Assembly: GCF_921293875.1 (NCBI RefSeq)
Contig: NZ_CAKLDI010000001.1
Coordinates: 2,109,915-2,173,914 of the forward strand
Direction: 5' to 3'
Source: Vibrio stylophorae
Lineage (GTDB): Bacteria > Pseudomonadota > Gammaproteobacteria > Enterobacterales > Vibrionaceae
Length of the DNA: 64,000 nt
Below, one piece after another: positions 27,417 through 37,712 of this stretch. Every line of letters starts with the position of its first letter. Position 1 is the stretch's first letter. The translations under genes were made by a program, and so were the position numbers. The notes beneath the pieces are model-generated. The model was not told where the DNA came from. It was given only the letters and a program-made list of their open reading frames with translations, and made no database searches.

Positions 27417-27866
27417 TTAGTCACGTCCTTGCATACGCCGAGCAAACTGAATGGTCGCCAGCTCATCCAACATTTTTTGCTGCTGTTTCTCTTCGCGAAT
27501 TCGCTTTTCCTGCGCTTTTTTATCCAGCATCCATTGATAGGATTTTTTATCTTGCCGAGCCTGCTGCCAAGCTTGGGTTTTCTCTTCAACAGCCTGCTTA
27601 AAGTGCCACTCAGCTTGCCGCTGCTGCGAAAGGGTTTCATCCAGCTGGTTGAGGAATTTATGCAAATGACCATAGCTGCTCGCGGTCAAACCCTGTTGAC
27701 CGCGCTCTGCCATTTGTCGGCTGTATTCCAAACGATACTGTTCGATTTGTGCCAGCTGCTGATAATAGTTTTCAAGTGACAGCCGCGCTTGATGCAGTGC
27801 CACTGCCGCGTTGTGTTCACGCTGCTCAGCTTGCTCTAATAATAGTTGAAGTGCGTTGGTTGACAT
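27417..27866 (-). CDS. fliJ: FliJ, export chaperone escort
   Basis: 149 residues, almost entirely two long antiparallel coiled-coil helices (Gln/Glu/Arg/Lys-rich heptads). This is the usual FliJ size and shape; FliJ acts as the central stalk of the FliI ATPase ring and recycles chaperones. It follows fliI by 12 nt and is the last gene of the fliE-J unit. Confidence 0.93.
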   Translation of the reverse strand: MSTNALQLLLEQAEQREHNAAVALHQARLSLENYYQQLAQIEQYRLEYSRQMAERGQQGLTASSYGHLHKFLNQLDETLSQQRQAEWHFKQAVEEKTQAWQQARQDKKSYQWMLDKKAQEKRIREEKQQQKMLDELATIQFARRMQGRD

Positions 27867-27878
27867 GACGGTGCCCTA

Positions 27879-29198
27879 TTAGCCCTGTAATGTTGCGCGC
27901 AGCATATTGACGCACATCTCGTAAGGCACCACCTCTTTCATCCCCTGCTGCAAGTATTGGTCGAGGCGAGGTTTTAACGTAAAGGCTTGGTCGATGCCCG
28001 GATCGCTGCCGGGCTTATAGGCACCAATGGAAACTAAATCTTGGTTTTTACGGCAAATAGAGAGGATTTGGCGCACCGCTTTGGCCATCAATTGATGCTC
28101 CGCATCGGTAATTTGCGGCATGACACGACTGACCGAGCGTTCAACATCAATGGCAGGATAGTGACCGGCATCTGCCATCTCACGCGACAAGACAATGTGA
28201 CCATCCAAGATCGCGCGCGAAGCATCGGCAATGGGATCTTGAAGGTCATCCCCTTCCGTCAGGACGGTGAAAAATGCAGTGATAGAGCCTTGACCTTCGC
28301 CGCCATTCCCCGCACGTTCCACCAGCGCAGGCAGTTTCGCAAACACCGATGGCGGATAACCTTTGGTGGCCGGCGGCTCACCCACAGACAGCGCGATTTC
28401 ACGCTGTGCCTGAGCAAAACGGGTGAGTGAGTCGAGCATCAACAATACATCGAGCCCTTGGTCACGAAAATATTCAGCAATGGTCAGCGCGGTTTGACAG
28501 CCTTTTAAACGCATCAAAGGTGATGCATCGGCAGGCGCGGCGACCACCACGGCGCGATGACGGCCATCAGGCCCTAAGATCTCTTCAATAAATTCTTTGA
28601 CTTCTCGGCCACGCTCACCAATCAGCCCTACCACCACCACTTGCGCTGTAGTGCCCTGCGCCATCATGCCAAGGGTTACCGATTTACCCACACCGGAGCC
28701 GGCAAACAGACCAATACGCTGGCCTTTGCCCACCGTCAATAATCCGTTGATCGCTTTAATGCCCACATCAAGCGGGGTATCGATAGGTTTTCGTGCCAGC
28801 GGGTTTAAACGCACCCCGGTAAAATTAGCGGTTTGGTCAGTAAAAATCTCGCCCAAACCATCCAAAGGATTACCCACGCCATCAATCACCCGCCCCAATA
28901 ATTCAGGACCAACTGGTAAGCCTTGCTCACCCGCAATGGGGGTCACCTTAGCGCCGGGCAATACGCCGGAAATCTGTTCGCTGGGCATCAAGTACAGTAC
29001 GTCACCCGAAAAGCCCACCACTTCGGCTTCCATGCTGCCCGTCAAGGTTTCCACTTGGCATAAGCTACCAATGGGCGCGCGGCAGCCAATGGCCTCTAGA
29101 GTCAAGCCAACCACGCGAACTAAACGGCCAGAAGCCACAGCTCTTGCACCAAGACCTGTGGTTTTTAATGCTTTTAATCGCTGACTAAAGTGATTCAT
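27879..29198 (-). CDS. fliI: FliI, flagellar export ATPase
   Basis: About 439 residues from the ATG at 29198 ([12 protein letters not shown]). ATGs at 29210 and 29225 are also in frame and the choice is uncertain; all overlap the fliH end. F1-beta-like ATPase motifs are Walker [27 protein letters not shown], and Walker [17 protein letters not shown]. It energises export with FliH and FliJ. Confidence 0.96.
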   Translation of the reverse strand: MNHFSQRLKALKTTGLGARAVASGRLVRVVGLTLEAIGCRAPIGSLCQVETLTGSMEAEVVGFSGDVLYLMPSEQISGVLPGAKVTPIAGEQGLPVGPELLGRVIDGVGNPLDGLGEIFTDQTANFTGVRLNPLARKPIDTPLDVGIKAINGLLTVGKGQRIGLFAGSGVGKSVTLGMMAQGTTAQVVVVGLIGERGREVKEFIEEILGPDGRHRAVVVAAPADASPLMRLKGCQTALTIAEYFRDQGLDVLLMLDSLTRFAQAQREIALSVGEPPATKGYPPSVFAKLPALVERAGNGGEGQGSITAFFTVLTEGDDLQDPIADASRAILDGHIVLSREMADAGHYPAIDVERSVSRVMPQITDAEHQLMAKAVRQILSICRKNQDLVSIGAYKPGSDPGIDQAFTLKPRLDQYLQQGMKEVVPYEMCVNMLRATLQG

Positions 29199-30087
29199 CT
29201 GGCTGCTCATTGACCGAATCAACATCGCTCATAGGCGCATCCTGCGCGGGCATCGGCTGATCAATGGAGGAGGCGGCTGGACTGGTTTGCACTGAAGGCG
29301 TGGGACGCCCTTGCAATTGATTGGCACCGATAAAGCGCTGCATAAGATCAGCAATGCGCTGATCCATATTGTAATCTACCGTGGAATCGCCCGCTTGCAC
29401 GAGCACATCACCGCGATTGAGCGATGGATCGAGGCTCAATTGCCACTGCTTTTGCGCCAGCGTCTTGGCATCATAGGTTTGCTGCATTAAAGCCAAATCG
29501 GCTTCACTCAGCGCAATGGTGATCTGCTGCTTTTGCATCGGCAGTGAGGCGATGGCCTCTTTGACCGTTTGGTGCAAAATTTGCGGATTAGTACTGAGCT
29601 CGACACGAAATAGCTCTTTGGCCAAACTCATGGCAACAGAGACCACGCAAGCCTCAGCATCGTGATCAAAGGCCGCCAATGGCATGGCCATTTGCTCCAT
29701 CACCGAGCTTAGCGCAGCCAAATGGGTTTCAATTTCCCCTTGCGCCGCCGCTAAACCTTGCGCGTGACCTTCGCTTTGCCCTTGCTCTAGACCTTGGGCA
29801 TGACCCTCTTGCTGGCCCTGCTCAAAACCTTGTGCGTGACCTTGGGTGATCCCTTCTTGAAAGCCCTCTTCATAAGCGGACTGACGAATGGATTCCAAAT
29901 CTTCTGCGGTCAATGGCGCTGGCGCGGGTTCATCCAGCGGCTCGTCAAAATCTTGCCACTGCGGATCGTAATTGAAGGCGGTCTCACGCGGTCCATGCTC
30001 TGACTGCTCATAGTTTGGCAACTGCCAACGCTCTAGCTCATCAGACAGTTGCTCCGAAACACGCAAATAGCCACGACGTGGATTCAT
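29185..30087 (-). CDS. fliH: FliH, export ATPase regulator
   Basis: 300 residues. N-terminal region binds the C-ring. A central run of GxxxG repeats ([18 protein letters not shown] and two further [11 protein letters not shown]-like units, about 75-118) forms the helical stalk, and the C-terminal domain (about 130-255) resembles the V/F-ATPase peripheral stalk. It holds FliI and docks it to FliN. It overlaps fliI. Confidence 0.94.
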   Translation of the reverse strand: MNPRRGYLRVSEQLSDELERWQLPNYEQSEHGPRETAFNYDPQWQDFDEPLDEPAPAPLTAEDLESIRQSAYEEGFQEGITQGHAQGFEQGQQEGHAQGLEQGQSEGHAQGLAAAQGEIETHLAALSSVMEQMAMPLAAFDHDAEACVVSVAMSLAKELFRVELSTNPQILHQTVKEAIASLPMQKQQITIALSEADLALMQQTYDAKTLAQKQWQLSLDPSLNRGDVLVQAGDSTVDYNMDQRIADLMQRFIGANQLQGRPTPSVQTSPAASSIDQPMPAQDAPMSDVDSVNEQPDESL

Positions 30088-30107
30088 GGTGTCGCCTCAA
30101 TGATCAA

Positions 30108-31154
30108 TTATAAAAATTCGTCTGCGCCGCCACTGCTTAGCATGATCTCGCCTGAGTCAGCCAAACGACGGGCAATAGATAGGATCTCTTTTTGTGCCGA
30201 TTCTACATCTGCCACACGAATTGGTCCCATCGCTTCCAAGTCATCTTCCATCATTTCCGCTGCACGTTTCGACATGTTGCGCAGCATCTTCTGTTTCACT
30301 TGGTCATCAGCACCTTTCAGTGCTTTTTGTAGCAACTCTTGCGGCACTTCACGCAGCAAGGATTGGATGCCGCGATCGTCCACTTCTGAGAGATTCTCAA
30401 AGACAAACATCAAGTCTTGAATCTGAGTTGCCATATCTTCATCGTTGTCACGAATCTGATCCATGAGCAACCCTTCAACGTTATTGTCGAGGTAGTTCAT
30501 GATTTCAGCCGCAGCCTTCAAGCCGCCAATTTTCGCAGCCTGTGCACCAGCTTGGCCTGCAAACTGTTTCTCCATGATTTCGTTCAGCTCGTTCAATGCC
30601 GCTGGCTGAACTTCCTCAAGGTTGGCAATACGCATCATCAGATCTAAGCGCACACGCTCAGGGAACTGAGACAAAATTTCAGCCGATTGCTCTGGATCCA
30701 AATAGGACAAGACGATGGTCTGAATCTGCGGGTGCTCATTATAGATAATGCTAGCCACTTGACGCGGATCCATCCATTTCAGTGATTCCAGACCTTTGGC
30801 ACCACTGCCCATGAGGATTTGGTCGACCAAGTTATTGGCTTTGTCTTCACCCAGTGCAGCCACCAGCGCATTACGCACAAAGTCTTCGCTGCCCATACCA
30901 ATGGCAGTGTATTTTTGAATATCTTCAATAAAGGCGCGATGCACTGCCGCGACCTTGTCTTGACTCAAATCACGCATGCTCGCCATGGCACCACCCACAC
31001 GCTGTACCTGCTTTGGTTCAAGGTGGCGAATAATGCTAGCGGCATCTTGCTCGGTCAGCGACAGCAATAAAATGGCTGCACGCTCGGTTCCCGTTAAGCT
31101 GGAAGGGTCAAACCCTTCGGTTGTTTGTTCAACCTCAACGACTTGATTTGCCAT
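30108..31154 (-). CDS. fliG: FliG, rotor/switch protein
   Basis: 348 residues with N-terminal FliF-binding domain (LTGTERAAILLLSL), middle domain (EHPQIQTIVLSYLDPEQSAEIL), and the C-terminal torque helix containing FVFENLSEVDDRGIQSLLREV plus the MRNMSKRAAEMMEDDLEAMG segment with charged residues that face the stator. It overlaps the fliF end by 20 nt. Confidence 0.97.
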   Translation of the reverse strand: MANQVVEVEQTTEGFDPSSLTGTERAAILLLSLTEQDAASIIRHLEPKQVQRVGGAMASMRDLSQDKVAAVHRAFIEDIQKYTAIGMGSEDFVRNALVAALGEDKANNLVDQILMGSGAKGLESLKWMDPRQVASIIYNEHPQIQTIVLSYLDPEQSAEILSQFPERVRLDLMMRIANLEEVQPAALNELNEIMEKQFAGQAGAQAAKIGGLKAAAEIMNYLDNNVEGLLMDQIRDNDEDMATQIQDLMFVFENLSEVDDRGIQSLLREVPQELLQKALKGADDQVKQKMLRNMSKRAAEMMEDDLEAMGPIRVADVESAQKEILSIARRLADSGEIMLSSGGADEFL

Positions 31155-32886
31155 CTTCCATCACCCAATTCTTAATTACTTGTGCGGATAGATCTGGCTC
31201 GTTAGCCACCAAGGCACGAACCGCTTTCAGTAGATCTTCATCTTTGTGCAAGTTTGGTAAATCCAATGCACTGCTTAAATCGAAATTGTCACTGCCATCA
31301 AGCTCGCTACCAATCAGGCCAATCTCTTCGCCATCCGATGTGGTTGCCAAGCCATCAGAGCCCATAGGCCCGCCTTTCTCGTTGAGATTTGGATACAGTA
31401 GTTTGCGCATTGCTGGGCGCACCAAGACCAAAATCACCACGATAATCACCAGCGCAGCGGCTAGCCAGCGAACCCAATCATTAAAGTTTTGATGTTCCCA
31501 AATCGGCGTCGCCACTGGCTCCAGATCTTCCACCGATGCAAAGGGAACAGAGACCACTTCAATACTATCGCCGCGTGCTTTTGAAAAGCCGATACTGCCT
31601 TCCAGTAGGCGACGAATTTTATCCAGTTCCGCTTGCGGAATTGGCGTGAAGGTAGTTTTACCATCGGCACCTTTAACGGCATCTTCTTTCAGTGCCACAG
31701 ACACAGTTTGACGGGTCACGGTACCGGTTTGGTTACGGCGATGCTGAATGGTGGTATCCAATTCAAAGTTACGGGTCGCTTCACGATGCACCGAGCCTTC
31801 AGGTGTACGCTGACCGTCCTTCATTTGCTCGATATCTTCAGGGATCGCAGAATCAGCCGGCGGCTGGTTACTGAGCGCTCCCGGAATCCCCGCAACCACA
31901 TTGCCACTGTTGTAATCTTCTAGGGTAAATTCACTGCGCGTTGACGGTGTTTTGGGGTCAAAACGTTTTTGGGTTTCTTCTACAGCGCTGAAATCCAGGG
32001 TGACATCCACCTGCGCGGTGTAATTACCCATACCCAAAATCGGAATCAAAATTGCGTCAATTTTTTCCTGCAGCGCCATCTCTTGCTTGCGCTCAAGCTC
32101 ATACTCTTTACGACGGGCACTGGTCATTGGATCTTCCGTACCCGAGCTGAGCAAACGGCCATTTTGGTCTGTCACTGTCACGCGTGTCGGCTCAAGGCCA
32201 GGAACCGCAGTGGCAACCATATCGACGATGGAGTCCACCTCTTGTTGGCCCAAGGTGCCGCCACTGCGCAAGGTCAAAAAGACAGTGGCAGAGGCATCTT
32301 GATTATGACGAACAAACACGCTTTGCTGCGGCAATGCGAGCATCACCTGCGCTTTTCGCACTTGGCGAATACGCTCAATGGCACTGGCAATTTGACGCTC
32401 ACGACTAAGCTTTAAACGCTCTTTTTCAAGGCGCTGAGAAACACCAAAGCCCATATCTTGCAGCAGAATATCGTCACCATCATTGGTGGGGGCATTGAGC
32501 CCTGCGCGCGCAAGATTCAGTTTCAGTTGTTCATATTGGCTGGCTTCCACACGAATGGTGTTGCCATTGAGGTCATAGGTCACCCCAGATTGATCCAGTT
32601 GGTCGAGAACGGCAATCAACTCATCTGTTTCATAGGTGCCAAGAGGACGCATCTCGGGCTCTTTAACCCAGAGAAAAAGCATCACAATTAAAGAAACGCA
32701 GATAGCGACAGCAAGCACCAAAATAACCTGGCGCAGCAGATCAAGGTTGCCAAGTGCATCTAGTCCAGATGAACTCTTCTCACCAGCGTCAAGATTTTGT
32801 TCAGTCAAACCGTCACCATCGGTGGCCGCAGGCATCGCCCCACCATCGTGTATTGCTAGGTTTGAATTAGTCGTTGCTTCAGCCAC
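31135..32886 (-). CDS. fliF: FliF, MS-ring protein
   Basis: 583 residues: two membrane helices (about 48-70 and 452-475) enclose the periplasmic ring-building domains (YEQLKLNLARAGL..., KAQVMLALPQQSVF, EPTRVTVTDQNGRLLS). The C-terminal cytoplasmic tail ends with the FliG-binding region (AQVIKNWVMEDGK). The start is GTG at 32886 with GAGAG upstream. It is the scaffold for basal-body assembly. Confidence 0.97.
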   Translation of the reverse strand: MAEATTNSNLAIHDGGAMPAATDGDGLTEQNLDAGEKSSSGLDALGNLDLLRQVILVLAVAICVSLIVMLFLWVKEPEMRPLGTYETDELIAVLDQLDQSGVTYDLNGNTIRVEASQYEQLKLNLARAGLNAPTNDGDDILLQDMGFGVSQRLEKERLKLSRERQIASAIERIRQVRKAQVMLALPQQSVFVRHNQDASATVFLTLRSGGTLGQQEVDSIVDMVATAVPGLEPTRVTVTDQNGRLLSSGTEDPMTSARRKEYELERKQEMALQEKIDAILIPILGMGNYTAQVDVTLDFSAVEETQKRFDPKTPSTRSEFTLEDYNSGNVVAGIPGALSNQPPADSAIPEDIEQMKDGQRTPEGSVHREATRNFELDTTIQHRRNQTGTVTRQTVSVALKEDAVKGADGKTTFTPIPQAELDKIRRLLEGSIGFSKARGDSIEVVSVPFASVEDLEPVATPIWEHQNFNDWVRWLAAALVIIVVILVLVRPAMRKLLYPNLNEKGGPMGSDGLATTSDGEEIGLIGSELDGSDNFDLSSALDLPNLHKDEDLLKAVRALVANEPDLSAQVIKNWVMEDGKSSR

Positions 32887-32903
32887 AGGCGTGCTCTCTT
32901 AAA

Positions 32904-33215
32904 TTAAACCGGCATACTCATGATTTCTTTATAAGCTTCAACCAGCTTATTGCGAACTTGTACGGTGGCATCAAAGGCGACGCCCGCTTTATTTCGCGCA
33001 ATCATGACATCAGCAAGGGAGATGGTTCGATCGCCTTGGTCAAAGCGAGTCGCCAAATCACTGGAGCTTTGTTGCAGCGAATTGACGTTATTCACTGCTT
33101 GATTCAATAAATTTGCAAAGGTTTCCGATACCTGTTGCCCCGTTACCGGAACAGTTTGGCTTCCTGCCGCAAGCTTCATCGCTTGCATCTCTTGTTGTAG
33201 GTTTTGTACTTTCAT
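32904..33215 (-). CDS. fliE: FliE, MS-ring/rod junction protein
   Basis: 103 residues from the ATG at 33215 ([16 protein letters not shown]). Upstream in-frame codons do not fit the family. C-terminal helices include [27 protein letters not shown] (split over 70-96), the FliE signature. It links MS ring and rod. It is the first gene of fliE-F-G-H-I-J, with a sigma-54 site about 70 nt upstream. Confidence 0.95.
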   Translation of the reverse strand: MKVQNLQQEMQAMKLAAGSQTVPVTGQQVSETFANLLNQAVNNVNSLQQSSSDLATRFDQGDRTISLADVMIARNKAGVAFDATVQVRNKLVEAYKEIMSMPV

Positions 33216-33285
33216 CGGATTGCCGTCCTGTAAGCCAATTAATTGACAGAAAAACATTCAAACTGGACACTTTCTCATCAGTTCT

Positions 33286-33301
33286 TGCAATTGTGAGGCC
33301 A
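33286..33301 (-). promoter_or_regulatory. Sigma-54 promoter of fliEFGHIJ
   Basis: Minus strand TGGCCTCACAATTGCA: full -24 TGGC and -12 TTGCA with exact register, between the flrC terminator and fliE. Confidence 0.8.
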
Positions 33302-33328
33302 ACATTTTCCGGCATAGCTAAAAATATA

Positions 33329-33376
33329 AATTCGGCGCAAACATTGATAATGATATCAATAAATTTGCGCCGAATT
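33329..33376 (-). terminator. flrBC terminator
   Basis: A 13-bp perfect stem AATTCGGCGCAAA / TTTGCGCCGAATT with a loop that itself contains ATTGAT/ATCAAT. It is 22 nt past the flrC stop and is followed on the minus strand by a T-rich run (TTTATATTTTT). Confidence 0.85.
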
Positions 33377-33398
33377 AAACTACAGAGCGTAAGTTTAT

Positions 33399-34907
33399 TT
33401 AGCTCGGGATCTCGATTCCGGCATCACGCATCTTGGCTAATTTATAACGAAGGGTACGCGGGCTGATCCCCAACTTCTCAGCAACTTCTTTACGCTTACC
33501 ATCACAGGCACGTAATGTGTCCATAATGATCGCAAATTCTTGCTCGCGCAGCTCTCCGCCAAGGCCTGAATCCCCAGATGGCAATTGACCCGATGGAACA
33601 TGAATTGACGCGCCGCGCTCAGAGGTGCCCAGTGGCGACGCTGGCACGGCGCTTGGCATCTCTGCTGGTGTGCTTGATACCGCAGCTGCACCTGCATAAG
33701 GAGAAGCCGCCGATGCCACATTGGCCACTTGTACCTGCGTCAATTCACTGACTGCGTGCTGCAATCCTGACGCATGTTGCCAATCGAGCCCTTCCAGCAA
33801 AATATGCTCTGCACCAATTTGCCCTGCTTCGGCCAAAATCAGCGCCCGCTGCATCACGTTATCAAGCTCTCGCACGTTGCCCGGCCATGGGTAGCACTCT
33901 AACTTGGCAATGGCGTTGGCTTGTAGCTGCGGCATCGCGCAGCCCTGCTTCTTGCAATGACGCTCGATCAGATGCTGCGCCAGTGGCGCGATATCTTTTT
34001 GGCGCTCACAAAGCGCAGGCCACGTCAGTGGGAAAACATTGAGGCGATAGTACAAATCTTCACGAAAATGCCCTTCGCTGACGTACTGTTTTAAGTCGCG
34101 GTTACTGGTCGCGAGCACACGCACATTAAGCTTAATGCTCTTGCGACCACCCAAGCGTTCCACTTCACGCTCTTGTAACACGCGCAGTAGCTTGGCTTGC
34201 AGATTGAGATCCATTTCGCTGATCTCATCAAGCAAGATGGTGCCATCTTGCGCCTGTTCAAATTTACCTGGGCAGGCTTGCACCGCGCCAGTAAAGGCGC
34301 CTTTTTCGTAGCCAAATAGCGTCGCTTCAAGCATGTTATCTGGAATTGCGGCGCAGTTAATGGCAACAAAAGGACCATTCACCCGCGGTGAGGCTTGGTG
34401 AATATGACGCGCCATCACCTCTTTACCCGAACCGCTTGGTCCAAGAATCATCACGTTGGCTTCTGTAGCGGCCACTTTATCGGCCAGCGCCATCAAGGCA
34501 AGACTCTTCTCATCAGCCACCACAGCCGCGGTGCTTTCAGTACGAACTGGCGCATAGCGGCTGACCATATTGAGCAACACTTCAGGGGCAAAAGGCTTGG
34601 CCATATAGTCAATGGCACCCTCTTTCATCGCTGAAACTGCATCTTCAATATTGGCGTAAGCGGTCATCAACAAGACTGGCAATTTAGGATAAAGCGCGCG
34701 AATACTACGCAGCAGCGCTAAACCGTCCATCCCCGCCATCTGCACATCAGAAACCACGATATCAACCGCTTCGCTTTTCAGCATGATCAGCGCTTCTTCT
34801 GCGCTTTCCGCTTCAAGCCATTGGTAACCGGCTAAGGCCAAAGTGTCGACAAGCGCTTCGCGCAATCCTTCATCATCTTCAACCACTAACACGCGACTTT
34901 GATTCAT
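33399..34907 (-). CDS. flrC: FlrC, sigma-54 response regulator for class III genes
   Basis: 502 residues from the ATG at 34907, which overlaps the flrB stop (ATGA). Receiver domain with Asp54 as phosphorylation site (VVSDVQMAGMD); AAA+ domain with Walker A GPSGSGKE and the sigma-54 contact loop GAFTGA; then an Ala/Ser/Pro-rich linker and a Fis-type helix-turn-helix ending KLGISPRTLRYKLAKMR. It activates sigma-54 hook and flaA promoters. Confidence 0.96.
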   Translation of the reverse strand: MNQSRVLVVEDDEGLREALVDTLALAGYQWLEAESAEEALIMLKSEAVDIVVSDVQMAGMDGLALLRSIRALYPKLPVLLMTAYANIEDAVSAMKEGAIDYMAKPFAPEVLLNMVSRYAPVRTESTAAVVADEKSLALMALADKVAATEANVMILGPSGSGKEVMARHIHQASPRVNGPFVAINCAAIPDNMLEATLFGYEKGAFTGAVQACPGKFEQAQDGTILLDEISEMDLNLQAKLLRVLQEREVERLGGRKSIKLNVRVLATSNRDLKQYVSEGHFREDLYYRLNVFPLTWPALCERQKDIAPLAQHLIERHCKKQGCAMPQLQANAIAKLECYPWPGNVRELDNVMQRALILAEAGQIGAEHILLEGLDWQHASGLQHAVSELTQVQVANVASAASPYAGAAAVSSTPAEMPSAVPASPLGTSERGASIHVPSGQLPSGDSGLGGELREQEFAIIMDTLRACDGKRKEVAEKLGISPRTLRYKLAKMRDAGIEIPS

Positions 34908-35947
34908 TGATTGGCTCCTACAGCTTGATTGAGAGGCAAAACTAAGCTGAAGCATGCCCCTTTTCCGACTTCTGAGATCACTTTCAGCTGCCCTTTATGG
35001 GCATGACACACCATTTGCACCACGGCCAAACCAAGGCCTGTGCCCTGTTTGCGGGTGGTGAAAAATGGCTCGATAATTTTTTGTTGAATTTCGGGCGCAA
35101 TCCCTGGCCCATTGTCGGTGACACTAATCAGTAAGTGCTCACCTTGCACAGTCAGGTGCAGCGCAATGGCGCACCCCTTACCGGCAACTTGAATGGCATT
35201 GACGATCAGGTTACTCACCGCGCTTGCCAGCGCATTGACATTACCCAAAAGCTGCGCGCCTTCAGCCAATTGATGAACGTGATAATCCACCTGATTTTTT
35301 TGCACCAACATTTCAACCATGGGTGCTAGTTCAGTCAAAAATTCGTCACTACTAAAGGTATTGACCACTTTATTGTCACCGCCCTTGGCAAAGAGCAGCA
35401 TATCGTTGACCTGTTTTTCGAGATCTTGCAGACGATCGAGCAACTTACTTTGAAAACGGGTTCGCGTCGCCTCAGGCAGATTAGGCGCGCCCAAATTAGC
35501 GGCATAAAGCATGGCGCTCGATAAGGGCGTACGAACTTGGTGCGCCAATGAAGCCACCATTTTTCCTAGTGAAGACAAGCGCTGCAGATCGCTGACACGA
35601 GACTGAAGCAGACGGGTCTCGGTCATATCGGTAATCAAAATCAGCTGGCCACTTTCTGAAGCCGAAATCGCCAACTTAACGCGACCGCCACTACGCAGGG
35701 ACACTTCGTGGCCATCGTCATCTTTGGGGTCAAAGTCACGCTGAATCACTTCAAACCAACGCTGGCCCACCAAGGGTTCAGAGAGAAGGCGCTGCGCTTC
35801 AGGATTGGCTTCTGCAACCACACCTTGGTTGTTGAGCAAAATGACGCCTGCAGGCATCACATCGATCACCTGTTTATAGCGAATCAATTGTTCATTGATT
35901 GAGCCCAAGGCTGGGTTACTCTGCGCGCAGGCAGCTTCAGACAGCAT
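34904..35947 (-). CDS. flrB: FlrB, sensor histidine kinase
   Basis: 347 residues from the ATG at 35947 (MLSEAACAQSNP), preceded by GGAAA. A longer frame reaches into the promoter hairpin and is rejected. A PAS-like region (about 20-110, VMPAGVILLNNQGVVAEANPEA split) is followed by the H-box with His136 (LAHQVRTPLSS) and the ATPase N-box (NLIVNAIQ), G1 (DNGPGI) and G2 (GTGLGLAV). It has no membrane helix and is a cytosolic partner of FlrC. Confidence 0.95.
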   Translation of the reverse strand: MLSEAACAQSNPALGSINEQLIRYKQVIDVMPAGVILLNNQGVVAEANPEAQRLLSEPLVGQRWFEVIQRDFDPKDDDGHEVSLRSGGRVKLAISASESGQLILITDMTETRLLQSRVSDLQRLSSLGKMVASLAHQVRTPLSSAMLYAANLGAPNLPEATRTRFQSKLLDRLQDLEKQVNDMLLFAKGGDNKVVNTFSSDEFLTELAPMVEMLVQKNQVDYHVHQLAEGAQLLGNVNALASAVSNLIVNAIQVAGKGCAIALHLTVQGEHLLISVTDNGPGIAPEIQQKIIEPFFTTRKQGTGLGLAVVQMVCHAHKGQLKVISEVGKGACFSLVLPLNQAVGANQ

Positions 35948-35967
35948 GCTTTTTTCCGAGCAATAAA

Positions 35968-36013
35968 AAAGGATAATAGAGATATGCATTTTACATACCA
36001 ACTATTATCCTTT
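35968..36013 (-). terminator. flrA terminator enclosing the flrB promoter
   Basis: A 12-bp perfect stem AAAGGATAATAG / CTATTATCCTTT with a 22-nt loop, followed on the minus strand by a T-run (TTTTTT). It is about 70 nt past the flrA stop. The loop contains the sigma-54 element at 35985-36000. Confidence 0.8.
35985..36000 (-). promoter_or_regulatory. Sigma-54 promoter of flrBC
   Basis: Minus strand TGGTATGTAAAATGCA. GG and GC are in exact register; -12 reads ATGCA rather than TTGCA. Predicted start about 35974, some 27 nt before the flrB ATG. FlrA is the expected activator. Confidence 0.75.
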
Positions 36014-36041
36014 ATTTTCAGTTACTTATCGGTTTATTTTC

Positions 36042-36057
36042 GGTCAAATTATTGACC
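36042..36057. promoter_or_regulatory. Palindrome upstream of the flrB promoter (candidate FlrA site)
   Basis: A perfect GGTCAA-N4-TTGACC inverted repeat, about 42 nt upstream of the -24 element of flrB and 29 nt beyond the flrA stop. An enhancer-binding protein dimer site is a reasonable reading, but no experimental motif is available here. Confidence 0.4.
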
Positions 36058-36085
36058 AATCCGTAAGCAAGGTGCTCGCACTCAA

Positions 36086-37549
36086 TTAGATATAAGCGCG
36101 ATCGTCTCGGTTATTCAGGCCATATTTGCGCATTTTTTCCACCAAGGTGGTTCGGCGCATGCCGAGCATGTCTGCTGCGCGCGCCACAACACCGGCTTGC
36201 GCGTCTAAAGCTTGGCGAATCATATCGACCTCAAGGTCAGCCAGCATCTCTTTGAGATTCAATCCTTCTGGCGGTAAGTCAGACGCCGTCGTGTGGTGCG
36301 GTTCTGAAGCCTGATTACCAAAGATATCGGCAAAAATCTGTTGCTCTGCCATCTGCTCATTAAAGGCATCTTGCTCTGGCTGGAACTGAGGCACATCACC
36401 GTAGCGATATTTAGCCGGTAGATGATTCACATCCACCAGATCGCCGGGATACAAAATCACCAAGCGCTCCACCAAGTTGGCAAGCTCACGCACATTACCT
36501 GGCCAATCATGTTCCATCAATGAGGTGATCGCGCGCGGTGTAAAGTGCACCGCGTTCGCGCCTTCTGCTTCAAGGCGCGTCAGTAGCTCTTGCAGCAGCA
36601 ATGGAATATCTTCGCTGCGATCGCGCAGTGCTGGCATCTCGATAGGGAAAACATTGAGGCGATAATAGAGGTCTTCACGGAACAAGCCTTCCTGAATCAT
36701 GCGTTCAAGATGACAATGGGTTGCCGCGACGATGCGAACATCGGCCTTAATACTCTTATTGCCACCCACGCGCTCAAAGCAGCGCTCTTGAATCACCCGC
36801 AATAACTTCACTTGCATTGGCAACGGCATATCACCAATTTCATCCAAGAACAAAGTGCCGCCACTGGCTAGCTCAAAACGCCCTTTACGCGACGAAATTG
36901 CGCCTGTAAAGGCACCCTTTTCATGGCCAAAGAGTTCACTTTCCAGCAAATCTGGCGGAATTGCGCCGCAGTTCACGGGCACAAATGGCCCTTCACCACG
37001 GTTTGAATGGTAATGAATATTACGCGCCACCACCTCTTTGCCCGTACCTGACTCACCTAAAATAAGGACGCTGGCATCGGTTTTCGCCACTTGGCTAATC
37101 AAAGTGCGCACTTCACTAATGGCGTGACTGCGGCCCACCATACTGCGAAACAGTGTGGTTTTACGTCCGAGTTGAGGCACTTGATAGGCACGGCGGCCGA
37201 GGAATTCCTGACAATGACGCAAAGCATCTGTCAGTTGAGGATAATTAAGTGGCAACTCTAACTCACCGACATAGCTCGGTGTTCCAACCAAGCTTTGGTG
37301 ATGGTGAGTCAGTGCGATAATTGGAATATGGTTATGCAGACGAAGCTTTTCGAGCACCTTCCCATGCTGTTTAGCAGAGTCGATATGGCCCACCAAGCTG
37401 GCCGCCCATGCTTGTGTCCAATCGACAGATTCTAGATCGTCAGAAGACACAAACTCCGATGGTTCGCCAACAAATTGAAGAATGACACTAAGGTCATGTC
37501 TGAACTGTTCGTTATCATCGATAACGAGAATTTTTGATAAGCCCTGCAT
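36086..37549 (-). CDS. flrA: FlrA, sigma-54 master regulator of flagellar genes
   Basis: 487 residues. An atypical receiver-like N-terminus (about 1-120) has the acidic pair DD at 11-12 but I see no phospho-Asp at the usual place. LFRSMVG at 133-139 is the known c-di-GMP contact motif (Arg135). The AAA+ domain has Walker A GESGTGKE and GAFTGA, and the Fis-type C-terminus ends [17 protein letters not shown]. It starts the cascade by activating flrBC. Confidence 0.96.
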   Translation of the reverse strand: MQGLSKILVIDDNEQFRHDLSVILQFVGEPSEFVSSDDLESVDWTQAWAASLVGHIDSAKQHGKVLEKLRLHNHIPIIALTHHHQSLVGTPSYVGELELPLNYPQLTDALRHCQEFLGRRAYQVPQLGRKTTLFRSMVGRSHAISEVRTLISQVAKTDASVLILGESGTGKEVVARNIHYHSNRGEGPFVPVNCGAIPPDLLESELFGHEKGAFTGAISSRKGRFELASGGTLFLDEIGDMPLPMQVKLLRVIQERCFERVGGNKSIKADVRIVAATHCHLERMIQEGLFREDLYYRLNVFPIEMPALRDRSEDIPLLLQELLTRLEAEGANAVHFTPRAITSLMEHDWPGNVRELANLVERLVILYPGDLVDVNHLPAKYRYGDVPQFQPEQDAFNEQMAEQQIFADIFGNQASEPHHTTASDLPPEGLNLKEMLADLEVDMIRQALDAQAGVVARAADMLGMRRTTLVEKMRKYGLNNRDDRAYI

Positions 37550-37712
37550 GAGATAGATATAGTCTGCCTTTATATCTGGATACTGAGTTCGCTAAAACAG
37601 ATACTGTCGCAAACCACTTATTGTTACTATTCTAATTAAAGAACATGATAAGGCAACTGGGGATTCACAAAAGCTGTGACCCCCGTTTCAACTCAAGCAG
37701 TATAACCCCAAA

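Noticed and set aside
36065-36080. Second sigma-54-like site (TTGCT at -12) beside the flrA stop
   Set aside because: Its -24 part lacks the GG pair, whereas the site at 35985 has exact GG/GC register.
37659-37684. Inverted repeat with TCACA...TGTGA after fliS, resembling a CRP site or terminator
   Set aside because: The half-sites are in the reverse order for CRP (TCACA first), the stem has a bulge, and no T-run follows.
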